From Vitis vinifera (lineage: Eukaryota; Streptophyta; Magnoliopsida; Vitales; Vitaceae): 64,000 nt of DNA. This document shows, in pieces, positions 12,210-24,900 of the stretch (positions are counted from its first letter, which is position 1; each line of letters starts with the position of its first letter). The notes under the pieces are model-generated. The model did no database searches and was not told the DNA's origin. It saw only the letters and a program-made list of their open reading frames with translations. The stretch spans positions 22,915,501 through 22,979,500 of the forward strand of contig NC_081812.1 in assembly GCF_030704535.1 (NCBI RefSeq), read 5' to 3'. Made by a program: the position numbers and the translations under genes.

Positions 12210-15100
12210 TAATGCGCCGTATTTATTTTCAATATCTCACTATATATAATTTCAATTGTTATCTTATAATAAAATAATTTTAATTGTTATCTTAGAATGA
12301 ATGTTCAAGGAAGGATTATACATTTGATATGAGAAGATAGGCCTTGTTTAGAAAAAAAACAATTTTCCATAAATAATTTTTTACAATTGTTGTTAAAAAT
12401 GATCTTAAATATAAAAAAATTAACTGATTTTCTTCCATTTATATTACAAATATCTTTTATATTTTCAATTCATTTTTTCAACAACATTCTAAAACATCAC
12501 ATATTAATTTTAAAATTAAAAAATGGGTTTTCTGTTGTTTAATTGTTGAGTTCCCAAACAGGGCGCCCGCAATTCTCGATTCGCGATAGGGCTTAGGTGG
12601 GCGTTTCGTTCCGGGGAGAAACTATCATTGAACCCAATTGATACAGTCTGGGTTGGGGATAGGAGTGAGTCGAATGACTTTTTCATATGGACACGGTTAG
12701 AGCACATTACTCGGTCCCAATAAGCCGCCCCTTGTTATAATCCCTGAGAAGCCTTTCAAATTGAACTTGGGATCTTAGTCGCAGTTCATGAAATTGATTC
12801 TTGCAAGTAAAAGCCCAAAATGGATACAGCCGGTCCGGAGTGTATAAGAGTGGGCCGTTCATGAAATGGTCAGTGGCCCCAAAGGAAAGCACAGTAGAAA
12901 TTGGGCTTGGATGTATTGAATTTGAGGTCGAGCCATTGAGCCCAATACCAGCGCAATTAGAAAGCAATAAGGCATCTCAGAGACTTGGCTGGAACAAAAC
13001 TTGGACAAATTTGAGAAGCATTGAACCATATTTTGTGTAGTATTCTAAGAAGTAATTAAAAATATATTAACTTTTTTTTATTATACATGAGTATATAATA
13101 TATTTATAAAGAATAAGTTGACAAAAAAAACTATTTTTATATTTAAATTTTAAAAAGTTTAGATGGTATTAAGACTATGTTTACTTTCTGATGATCATCT
13201 GTAATCCATAATGATATATATTTCTTTGTAACTCTCTATAAAAGAAAGAGAACTCTAATAAAAATTGATTCAATTTTTTAGATATACTAAACATGTATTA
13301 TCTCCAAGTATTCTATATGAATATATTAAACATGTAAATCTCTTTGTGATCATACTAATATGAATATATTGCATTCTTTTTTTCTTCAAGGTTTGTCAAT
13401 TTGATTTTACTAACAAGGTTTTTAATTAGACTCTTCTTTTTCCTTCATTTGGGTTTTGTTAATTAGATTTTACGACAAGAAATTATTTTTTATTTTCCTT
13501 AACTTCTTATTTTCTTACATTTTTTATTTCTACTTTTCCCCCTTTTCTCTCCAATTTTTCGAGAAGCAAACATAACTTAAATGTTTTAATCAGGGAAAGA
13601 GAATAGATTTCTACAAATGGGTTGGGATAAGGATGGGGTGACCCGTTCAAAAGCATTTCAGGGTGGCATTTGGTTTCAGGGAAAACAATCCAGCGGTTTG
13701 GGTTTGGATAAAAGCCCAGGCTTTGGCTGCAGTAGAAGCCCGCCACGCAATGGACACACACCCAAATTTGAGTCCAGAACTTGAGCCCAAGAACAGCGAA
13801 CTTTAACAAAACAGCTAATATCCCGTTGATTCTGAAGCCGTAGACTGATGAAAAATGATGCACCTGAACTTGACTTGTTATATGTGAGCCATGATATTAT
13901 ACACCCCGTGTAATTGCATGATATTTTTATCCTATCCATAATTTAAGGATGAGGTATCAATTATCTGCCTCACTACCTGTATTGCACACATGGCGTGGAG
14001 GCAGACTGGTCAGAATTTGCTCTTTGGAGGGTCACCATAGAGGATCCTTTCAGTCAGTTTACCCTCATTCAGGTGATTCATACCCATTAAAATTTCTCAC
14101 TAGCTGCCAAAGTGGCCAACTGGTTACAGAGATAGAGAGAGCTCCCATATATCAAAGAGAGGTCAGAGGACATGATAATGGCAATTCACACGGGACAAAC
14201 TGGGAAAGTTTCAAAAAGAAAAGGGAAAAAAAAAAAATCACTTGGTTTTTGGGATGAGGGTCCCATATTGAACATAAACATGTGATATCAGTAAGGACAA
14301 ATTGGGAAGAGAAATCAAGAGCCTTTCGCTTGGGTAACAGAGAAATTTAATGCACTCCACTGACTGTTAGCAGCAATTTTTTTAACTTTTCTCCAAAAAC
14401 ATATATAGAGAAATACGGTGGTTTCTTTGGGGTGCTAAGCCATGTTTTTGCATCTCATCAAAAGAAAACATCTGAGCTTAAATAGAAAATTGAAAGCAGA
14501 TAAAGTAAAGAAAAGATGGAAGAGAAATAATCACAGAGAGAAGATCCAAAGTACCAAAAGCAATAGTGGCAATGTTTTCAAATTTGGAATCCTATTCCAC
14601 TATTCTTCACCTTTACAACAATGCTACTACTCTCTCCCTCTCTCTCTCTCTCCCCCAACATTTTCTTTTTAACTCCAAACATCATTGTTACTGCTTTTCC
14701 GGTACCAAACTTACTCTTTAGTCTAAAATCTTCTCATTGTTTAACATTATAACATCAGGACTTTTGTTCAAAGCTAATCCACTCACTCTAAAGACCCACT
14801 CCTTTCTTTCCATTGTCTGCACTCCATACTTCTGTACTCTCTGTTCAGCTCATTTCTTTCCATCCACCCTCAATCTTCTCCACACCAATCTCATCTTCTC
14901 AGCCTCTATAGTCTATATATTCCATTTTTTCCACATTTCTTGATTTTCTCAGTCAATAGTCTCATTAGCTTTGCTTCAGCATAGGCTGCACATTTTTTTT
15001 CCCCTATCTAGTCCTTGTGTTTTGCTGAGATCAGCTCTCTGGTTTTTGTTTCAGCAGTACACTAGTTTTAAAACAGAGACAACACCGGGCAAACATTAGT
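12210..15100. other. intergenic region, promoter side of two divergent genes
   Basis: No convincing gene. 12340-12560 is an AT-rich segment starting GGCCTTGTTTAG and may be a decayed MITE. 12540-13040 has higher GC and short open frames on both strands that I do not recognise. A CT microsatellite lies at 14630-14652. The last several hundred bases before 15115 are CT-rich leader-like sequence of the small membrane protein gene. Confidence 0.4.
14630..14652. repeat. (CT)n microsatellite upstream of the small membrane protein gene
   Basis: CTCTCCCTCTCTCTCTCTCT-type run about 470 bp before the start codon. Such pyrimidine tracts are common in plant core promoters and leaders. Confidence 0.85.
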
Positions 15101-15114
15101 TTATATTCATAATC

Positions 15115-15453
15115 ATGGTTGTGTTTCAGAGGAATGTGGCGGTAAGGATGGATGAACAGCTGCCACCACTAGTACAGGCGCCGCCTGCAGTGGGGGAGCC
15201 TAGTCACTCTACACACAGATCAATTGAGACGCTGGTGGTGGTGTTAGCAGTGATCACGATTGTTGGGGTTATTGCAGGGATCATAGCTAGGCTGTGCGGA
15301 GGACGGCATTTTGGTGGCAATGGGGAGAATGACATAGAAGGATGGGTAGAAAGGAAATGTAGGAGCTGCATTGATGGTGGTATTCCAGCAGCACCACCAC
15401 CACCACCACCAGCAGAAGAATCAAAGCCAGCAGCAGAAGAAGCAAAGAAGTGA
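15115..15453 (+). CDS. small single-pass membrane protein, unknown function
   Basis: A 112-aa intronless reading frame. Residues 1-36 are hydrophilic and Pro-rich. About 38-60 form one strong membrane segment (IETLVVVLAVITIVGVIAGI). This is followed by a short conserved-looking motif, IEGWVERKCRSCIDGG (residues 74-89), with two cysteines, then a run of seven prolines and an acidic/Lys Ala-rich tail. I believe small plant proteins with the ERKCRSCIDGG motif recur in other eudicots, but I cannot name a family. M12 is an alternative start. The long CT-rich upstream region and the isolated clean frame support a real gene. Membrane topology (N-terminus out or in) cannot be decided from sequence. 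Confidence 0.7.
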   Translation: MVVFQRNVAVRMDEQLPPLVQAPPAVGEPSHSTHRSIETLVVVLAVITIVGVIAGIIARLCGGRHFGGNGENDIEGWVERKCRSCIDGGIPAAPPPPPPAEESKPAAEEAKK

Positions 15454-15499
15454 CAATGGATTGTAAAATGAGCATACAAGCCAGTTTGGTCAGTTTAGG

Positions 15500-18400
15500 A
15501 TGTCTAATATGATGCTGCAAAGCAGACCAGTAGCGGAGGTTCATTCAAAGCATCTACTGTTTGATCATGAGCAAAAGGGGAAACTACGATCAGAGTGCTT
15601 CTACTGCATTTTTCACCCTCAGTTGTCATCTAATAGTAAGTGGGGAAGGAGTATAACTATTGGTGCAGCACTTGATCAGCAAAGAGTAGTGTACTATCTT
15701 GTCTGTCAACTTCCATGTCTTTCCTTCAAATTTCAAATGAACCGATTTTCTGCTATAGCCCTTTAAATGTTTAGTTTCATGGATGAGGTAAAAGTATAAT
15801 CTCTTCACAAAAACAAAACATGAAATCCCTAGCAACCTCCACTTCCAGCATGTATACATGTCCAAACCATCCACTTCTTTCAAATCATGAGACCTATCTT
15901 ATCACATGGCCACAACATCTATTTTACAGATACTTCTACTTTCTAGACCAATTCATCAAATTTTATTTATGTATACTATTGTACTATTAAAATGTATGTT
16001 GCTAAATGGAAGCTACCCAACTCCTATCAAACTTTTTCACTAAAGTTGCATTGATGAATCACCTCAATTTAGAACATGTCTCCTGGGCATCCTAAGTGAT
16101 AACTTCAGTTTTTGTGGCGTCCAAAGCAGGACCGCACAGCTACCAGAAATATTATAACCATTTCACTGGAAAAGCAAGTTCTTTTCCTGTCATTGTATGT
16201 TTTTTTGTTTCTTCACTGCCACTCCACTCCCACCCATATGAAGAGCATAACGGGCTTGTGACCGTTACTACAACTTTTTCCCCCTTTTTTCTGCTATAGT
16301 TGCAATAAAGGTTGGTCCTCTATAGAAAGCTAAGTCTTATGACAAGAGGTTTATAAACATTATGAACATCTATGCACAGGCTGGCTACTGAAATAAAAAG
16401 CGATAAGACAAATGTTATAAAAGGTTTGGCTACAGGCAAGACAGGATTGTGTCACTCCTACTCCACTGTGTATTCTAGTTTTTCACTTCTAATTCCCCAA
16501 TCTTAATTGTGGATATTGCTTCAAGCCATATTTGATAGTATATATTTAATTTTTTTCTTCAGATTTGACAGCTACTTTCTCATATTGGAATGGTGAAAAA
16601 GGATTTGTCTAGCCGACCCTGTAGTACACAGTTAGGATGAGGATTCTTTTTTAGAGCATAATCAGACTTTCTTCCATCATAAACTAAGTTCTAAGGTGGT
16701 GTTTGTTTTTTTAGTTTTTTACTTAAAGCAATTTAGTTTTAGAGTTTAAGTTGTTTGTTTTTCTACTTTTTCATGACTTATTATAAACTTTTTACTAAAT
16801 AGAAAAAGCCAAAATATGAAGCTTTTTCTAAATAGAAAAAATAACATATTGGTTTTTTTTACTTTTTAATACTTAATAGAAATAAAATACTACAAAAACA
16901 AACAACCTAATATTTAACATTATTAAGCATTAAGGTTCTATTTAGAATTAAATAAAAAAAAACAAACACCACCTAAGTGTCCAACTTTATGGTGAATCAA
17001 TTATTATTTTTTTAGGATTTATTTGATCCTAGAACCAAACAAATTAGGCTGATCAAAGCCTTAAAAAGTTCCCTGATTTCTGAGACTCTAAAGCAACTCT
17101 CTAATGTCAAATCAGCCTAAACAATTAACAGGATGCCTCTAAGATAATGACCTTTAATTTTAGATCTGAACTAAAATAAGAAAAAGAAAAAATAAAAGAA
17201 ACTAAACTACAAAATAAACCCTTGTATCCAAACTGCTTAGATTGGCTCCATAGTGACTTCTCCACCACTGAGATGTGTCTAGGATCAGCCCTTTGAGATT
17301 ATGGCATTGCCTAAAGCAACAACCCAGACTACAAGATATACTTCAAAAAACCACCACACCCAATGTATCTCCTTGATTTAGCTTTTGAAAGTTGATGCCT
17401 GAACAAGTGAATTCAAGTTCCCCTCTTTGAATCTCTATTTAAAGAACTTGAGATCACTTCTTTTGGCATCCTTACCTTCATTTTTTTCCATTACATTGAG
17501 CAGTGGTGCCTGCAAGACAACTAATTCAAGCTCAAAACTGAGAAGAACTCACAAAATAAACCATCCCAAAAGTAAAATCGAACCTGTTTGAGATTTGATG
17601 ATGACAATATTATCCAAAGGTTGGCTCTCCAAAGAATATAGACCATGCAGGCACAAAGGACCTTGTCAGGAACTCTACTGGTGATAGGATATTGACTACT
17701 CCTGTAATTTAGGCAAATGCATCGTTTGTCAGCCAAAGATCCCCAATTCATCATCAAATAAGACACACTACCTCTGGATCATTTACCACAACACACACAG
17801 TTAGTAACCCACAATGACCAAACGTTTCCCTAAGAATAAGCACAAGCATCTTATAAAAGAGAATCAATGCCCAACCATTTTGGTGCTACCAGTGCATCAC
17901 ACTATGGGTTTAAAAGCACATCCAAACATATGCAAACAAAAAGAGGAGTGTCCACCCAACTGCATGTGGCAAAACAAAACTCTTTTCAGAAGTAATTAAA
18001 TAGCACATTACCTTTGTCCTCCACAGATTTGCCCCTGAACTTAACCACAATTTGTATCGACGGCCTCGTTAAATCTGATTCAAGACCTTGCAGCTGTGCT
18101 GGTCCCTTTGGTGTCCCAAACCTCATTAAAATAAAATTGGAAGCTCAGATTATTTTTACCACTCTGCAAATTTAACTTCCATTTCTTTCATGCGCTCCAT
18201 CAGATTCAGTTTAATGAACATTGCAGTAGATGTGTTATAGATTTTCCATACATACATGCATATATGTTAAAATATATGTACTTAAGGCACATGGCACCAG
18301 ACTGGAATTTTTGAATTTGGCAGAAGATTCTGCTCAAAATTCTAACAATTTTTTTTCTCCTTTCTCCATTTTTTTGTGTTTTTCAGAAATTTTGTATGGC

Positions 18401-18900
18401 AAAATGAAAATAATCTTAAAACAATCCTTCCCCTTAGGTACCCAACATTGTCCAAGTATCAATATGGAAAAGGATTTCCTTAAAAGGATAGTTTTAAGAT
18501 GGTTAGCAAGCACTCATCAAACAACTTTAAAATCCCAATACATTACTCTAAACTGGATGATGGCTAATGAAAAAACCATGAAACCACTACCCATTTGAAA
18601 AGGGGCAAAAAGTAGTTTTTGATTAAGTCCAATACTCACTTTCTTATTAGTACAACCCCAAAAAGAAAAAGAAAACAGATCTCCTCCAGCCAATCCCTTT
18701 CTATTAAATACTTGAACAAATTAAACAATTAAAAAACTTCACGGAAATTGCATTGCATATTTATAATTCACAAAACAATTAAGTCACCAACTTCTTGTGT
18801 GACCAAACTAAACGCAGGTACCTTCTAGATTTTGCAAATAAGAGACAACCAAATGAAAATTTCCCATGTTTTCCGGCCATGCAGATTCTTGTACTTAATC
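15500..18900. other. intergenic region between the small membrane protein gene and CesA3
   Basis: No further gene seen. 15454 to about 15780 is probably 3' untranslated sequence. A MITE lies at 16695-16973. The rest has only short random open frames. The CesA3 3' flank ends at 18916. Confidence 0.5.
16695..16973. mobile_element. MITE with GGTGGTGTTTG termini (family 1, copy A)
   Basis: Terminal inverted repeats GGTGGTGTTTGTTTTT and its complement AAAAACAAACACCACC flank a 279-bp AT-rich, non-coding interior containing AAAAAGCCAAAATAT and its near-inverse. It is flanked by TAA on both sides (16692-16694 and 16974-16976). A 3-bp TWA duplication is the hallmark of PIF/Harbinger (Tourist-like) elements. 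Reading the termini one base shorter gives a 5-bp CTAAG duplication instead. A related copy lies at 60272-60493. Confidence 0.8.
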
Positions 18901-18916
18901 CCGAAGTTAGATTCCT

Positions 18917-21900
18917 CTAGCAGTTGATTCCACACTGTTCAACATCTGGGCCAGTCACACGGGTTGTAAAAGGATCAATCCTGACCCATAACAAGGAAAA
19001 GATAGAAGCAAGGAGAATTGACCACACAACAACGATTGTAGGAGTCCGATTCTGGCGTCCCATTAGACCTTTAAGGAAGGGATAGAGATGAATAATCACC
19101 CAGAAAGCAAAAAATAGCTTGCCAAAGAGAGGACCCCAAGACTGGTAGCCACTGTTAATGGCATAGGAGATTCCAGCAACCACTCCAACCAAATTGATTA
19201 TGAGAAGAGTGGTTGGTGGGATGAGGAGAGTTGTCCATTTGAACATATACAGCTCAGCAAAGTCCCCCTCTTCGTCAGATGCCTTGGATGTGACAGTGAA
19301 ATTGGTATCGATGCCAGCAAGGACTTTGAGCAGGCCTTGGCAAACAGCAAAAAGGTGAGCAGAAACACCTCCAATGACCCAAAACTGTTCATTTCTCCAC
19401 CATTCATCAATCCCCACACCACTCCATCTCATTTCCAATATACCCGTGGCAAAGATGGAAAGAAAGAGGGATATAAACCAGATGCTGGCGAAGTTACTAA
19501 TCTGTAATCAGAAGAAAAATCCCAGAGAACACAAATCAGTGGCACTTTTCAACTCATCACATAGACAACAATAAGCAAGGCTGACATGCTATCATGAGCA
19601 CCATATTTGTCTCCCTTATTTTTATGATTACTAATAAATATCTTAAAAAGGAAAAAGACAACCCATGGAATAAATACATTAGAAATAAATTTGTATTAAT
19701 TTCAAATGTTAACACTTTGGTAGAAGACGACAATACTCATTGCCCACCACAAAACTTTGATGACAAGCAAAGATTTCTGAGAAATAAATTTTTGATAAAT
19801 AACTTGTTCCAGAAAAATTGTAAAGTATGGGTTGAGGCCTCCTTATGCCCATTTTGAGTTCTCAACATGCTTTAAAGCATCATTCAAACACCATCTTAAA
19901 TAGTAGAAATTGAAGGTTCTGTAAGCAGCAGATGTAAATCTAGTTACCTGTGGAATAATGAACTTTCCGGTGAGTAGACAGACAGCTGGCAACGTGCAAT
20001 ATGCAAGAAGTGGAATGGCTGTGACAGGGTAGATGGTGGTGTTAACATAAGCAAATCTCTCAAGCCATTTCAGCCTTCCACCATAACCATACCATATGGG
20101 GCAATGCCGACTGAGAAGAATTTCAACTGAGCCCAAAGCCCATCGAAGCACTTGATTCAGACGATCAGAAAGGTTAATGGGGGCAGAACCTTTGAAGGCT
20201 GGACGCTGTGGCATGCAATAAATTGACCGCCATCCTCGGGCATGCATCTTGAATCCAGTAAGAATATCCTCTGTAACAGAACCATAGATCCACCCTATCT
20301 GCATAAATACAAAACACTGCCTTGTTAGGAACTAAAAGTCCCATAAATGAGAGAACGAGTGTAACGACCTGCTCCTAACTATGTAAATATTGTCCGCTTT
20401 GGACCTTAAGAGGCCCTTTAAAATGCGTTTTAAAGCCGTGAGGGCCCCTTTGGACCCAGAGCGAACAATATCTACACAATTGGATACGAGTCATTACAAA
20501 TGGTATCAAAGCCGATCCCTGACCCCGATGTGAGGATTTCTTTGGTCTTGTAGGGAGTGCTTGTCTGTTTGACCTCACAATCCCATGTGACACAACGAGA
20601 ACGTTGTGTTTGCATGGGGGGGTGTTTGTGACATTCTACATCGGATAGGGGAGAAAGTTGATGACGCTATATAAGTATGAATTCTTCTTAATCTTGTAGA
20701 AACATTTTAAAGCCGTGAGGGCTCCTTTGAGCCCAGAGTGGACAATATCTACACGGTCGGGTGTGGGTCGTTACAACCAGATGAAGGCAAGAAAGTGAAA
20801 ATAACAAGAATAGGAAAGGAATTCTCAAGAAATAAAACATTTCATCCTCATGTAAAGCATTTTAAATAATTTAGGAAAGTACACAAATGCTAGCTTGTTT
20901 CTACTAGTCACATGCTAATAGCCCGGTCCATAGATCCAGAAACTTCAGAAATGTCAAAAGCATAATGAAGGAAGAGGGGAAAAAAAGAGAAGAAACTAAG
21001 AAAGTGAAAATGGAAAAGGAAAAAAGAAACATACTTCATTTCCCCAGTCTGTTTTGTCCTCATATCCACAGCTAATAACATGAATAGCTTCTTTGAGGAG
21101 GATTTCAGGAGCAGCAGACTGTGGAACACCACCATTTTCCATTAGTGTTGAAGCAACAAATACAGCAGATTGACCAAACCTTTTCTCTAGGCTCATTTGT
21201 GACATGAGCAGTGATTTCTCATCATCAAATCCAGCACCTGATTGTCAAAAATGCACAAGCAAATTAGTTTCAGATCTAATAAGGAAAAACAGGACCAAAT
21301 ATCAATAGAACTCAAGACTGACTTCCCTTGAAAAGTCACAAGTGTTCTAAATATTGGTGACTGGCAGAGAAACAGCAGCCTAAAAAAGTAGGATGCACAT
21401 ATTTTGTGATACATACAGGACATTAGCTAAGGCAGCTATAATATATTTTTTGCAAACTAATACACACACACACACACACTCATAATTCCGTAAATATTTA
21501 AGATTCATGGAACGTAATGCAACATTAAATGCACATAGATTGGAAGACCCAACCAAGGTGGTTTTCATATGCAATTTTAATTGTTCATAGAATTGTCTGG
21601 ACTCTGATCACAAAACTGTTGCAACTTCCATGGGTGGAGTAGAGGTTAGAACCATTCTAGGGAAACCCTCTAAGGACAAAAGTGTCTAATGATTTAAAAA
21701 ACAACTGGAATAATTTCTTCTTTCCAATTTATTGGTCGCTAACATCATCAACAGGAAATTTCAACTTGCATTAAAAATAGCAAGTTTTGATCAATTACAA
21801 GATTAGGTGAAACAAAGAAAAATAAGAATGAAAAGCCATACCTTCCAGCCCTTCTTCTATATCTTCTAGATTGAATATTGGCACTGTGGGATCCAACTGC

Positions 21901-24900
21901 TTGCCTGATTTCTTCTTACTGGAATCCTTCTTACTTGATCCGGAACTCTTCTTTTGTGATCCACCAAAGCATGAAGAGAACAGACCTGGTTTCTTATGCT
22001 TAGGCTTGACAGGAGGCTCATAACCATACAAGGCTGGTCTGTTGAAAACACATCCTGTACCCACATATACAGGGCCTTGGATGCCATCCAAGCCTCTCAG
22101 ATTTATCTACAGCCCACATGAAGTTCAAAAGAAAATGATAAATTGAAGAGTAATGAGGAGTAAAGCAATAACTCTGAGGATCTAGGACATTTAGATATCT
22201 AGCAAAACCACTCGGCACACATAAATAAACAGATAAAGAGTAAAATCACTATTATGATGAAATGCAAAACTGAAATGACTAGTTTGACGATAATAGAAAA
22301 TCAAGCTTACGTCAAAGAAAACAGTGTTACGGTTGGCATATCGATCACTCTTATCAATCCCATCAAATCTCTGTGGAAATTGAACATAACAGACTGATTT
22401 TCCTAGGTTTGGATCCATTAGAAAACACATAGCCTCCCGCAAAGCCTTGCTGTTGTTTATATAATGGTCACAGTCAAGATTCAGCAAATAGGGCCCATTG
22501 GTGAGGACTGCTGATACACGAACCTGTAGAAGAAATCACTGACCATTAGAACTGATAAAGATTTAAACACCGACAGCTCCAAGGCTTTACAATCAAACAC
22601 TTACAAGTGCATTCATGGCACCAGCCTTCTTGTGATGCTGAAATCCAGGCCGCTTCTCACGAGAGACGTAGACTAACCGTGGAAGCTCATTACCTTCAGT
22701 GTCAAGTCCTCCACTATGGCCCAAGAAAACCTGCAAATTATAAAGAAACAACCAAAGATGAACACAGAATAGCAGTTATTGGATGCTGCATAGAGTTTAT
22801 GCCACTTATATCACAATAAGCATGTCAATAAGCTCATGACTGATTAAAAGCAAGAGATAAACTCTGCATGAACCAGAAGAGCACTACAAATAAGGTATTA
22901 AATAGGACCCATTAAAAAGATATTATTTGACAAACGTACAAAATATTCTGACACTGACATTACACAGCTTGTAACAAGGAACTGTACATAGGGATATTTG
23001 TCAAGCAAGGTAAGATTGCTTCAAATAATTGTTGAAAAGGTATTTTCACAGACAAACATACTGAGCCAGGTGAAAATGAAACAAACCTGGATCATTCCTG
23101 GATGATCTCTGGTGTTATTTCCAGGCCAAGGTGTACCATCTTGCATTATCCATCCTTCATCGGGAACCTTCTGTGCCTTTGCAACAAGTGCATTGACACG
23201 AATTTTGAACTCCTCATATTCTCTCTGCATTGGAGGTAGCAACAGTACAACACAATGCATAAATCAAACTTTGAAGAGAAAATGCTTCGATGAAACCAAT
23301 ATCCCATACCTTCATAGCTCTGCGGTCTTTCACAAACGATGGTTGTACTTTATCCTTTAAATAGTCAATCTTCTGTGCAAAGTACCATTCCGGAGCTCGT
23401 GGCTCGATGTTATATTTCTTGCTGAAAGGAACCCATTTCCTTGCAAACTCTGAAGTTTCAGACAGAGCTTCAAATGTCAGCATAGCAGATCCATCATCTG
23501 AGACATAGCAAGAAACTTTGTCGACTGGGTAGTCAACTGCAAGAATAGAAAGGACAGTATTGGCTGTAACAAGTGGGGGTTCCTTCAGAGGATCAACAGT
23601 ACTGACAAAAATGTCAACAGCAGCCAACTGAGATGGCTCTCCTTCTCGGTCATACCTGCAAACCATTGAAGTTCAAATTTTTTGGAAAAAAAAATAATAA
23701 TAATTATGCAGGTATCTTAATAAAAATAACAATGAAGGAAGTTAACTAATTTACCTCAGAGCCAGCCTGTCAAGATATGTCTCACGGTTCACAGGAAGCC
23801 ATTTTGGGAACTGATCCAATATCCATGATATTGCAAACCATATCTCACAAATCACGGATATTAACCACAAAGCGAAAGCATTGGGAACTGGATTTGTTAT
23901 ACGGTAATGTAAAAAAATGCAAAGAATAATAAGTCGCAGAACTATGACCATCCTATAAGGATTGATCCTGGAGGAGGGAATAGAAACCTTCCTTGATAGA
24001 GGCTGGCGGGCTTCATCATTTCTGCATTTATAAAAAATAATGACAATAGCATTAGCCAAAATAAATTAAGGATGACCTTCACATGCAGATGGAACCATTT
24101 ATACATAAAAACTCATTCATGCATTCGTACCCAAGTAGCTAAGCAAATTGGACACTGTCTCATTCACTATTTTTATCTACCAAAAAAATCACCGAATCCT
24201 TCCAGTGGAAGTTTTGTGCTCAGAAATTAAGGAATTTAGGGATGAATTATTTTCTCAATACTGCATTTGGTATCCTATAGACTTCATGCTTCCTAATTAG
24301 GTATTGTCATCTGGATTCGTGTTTCCATTTTATTCAGTTTATTCCTACCTCCCAGTCTAAGATCATCTTACACTATCCAAGTAGATAAATTCAGATATAA
24401 CTTTGACATCACACCACTGTTGGTGGTTTTGGAAAGTCATAATATACATAAAAGGAGCAGAAAGCAATTGTATTTTGTCAAGTTACAAACTTACAATAAA
24501 GTGTCATCCATAACCACATCAGTGCTGGCATCAATATCCACACCACCCCTGCCTTCTGAAGGTGCAAGACCACCCCTGCCTTCAGAAGGTGCATGACTAA
24601 CACTCATTGGAGCTCCATTCTTTTCCTGCTTCATCTTCCAACCATCAACTCGCTCTTTCCAAGCTACTTTTCCAAACCCTGCTGATCCAAACTCTCTCCC
24701 TGGATCTCCCACTCTAATATTAGCTGAAAAAAACAGAAAATAAAAATATTTCCTCGATAGTTAAATCAAGTTTGAATCAGAATTCACAAAGAGAAAATAG
24801 AGCACATTTTTAATAAGAGAATGAAAGATCGAGAGAGGCTTGATGGTTTGACACCTGCTGCATAAGGTAGAGGACACACACGCTTTACCCCAAGCCCAGC

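Noticed and set aside
12707-13040. Overlapping open frames on both strands in a GC-richer patch
   Set aside because: Neither translation resembles a known protein and neither has splice or promoter context; left as unexplained spacer.
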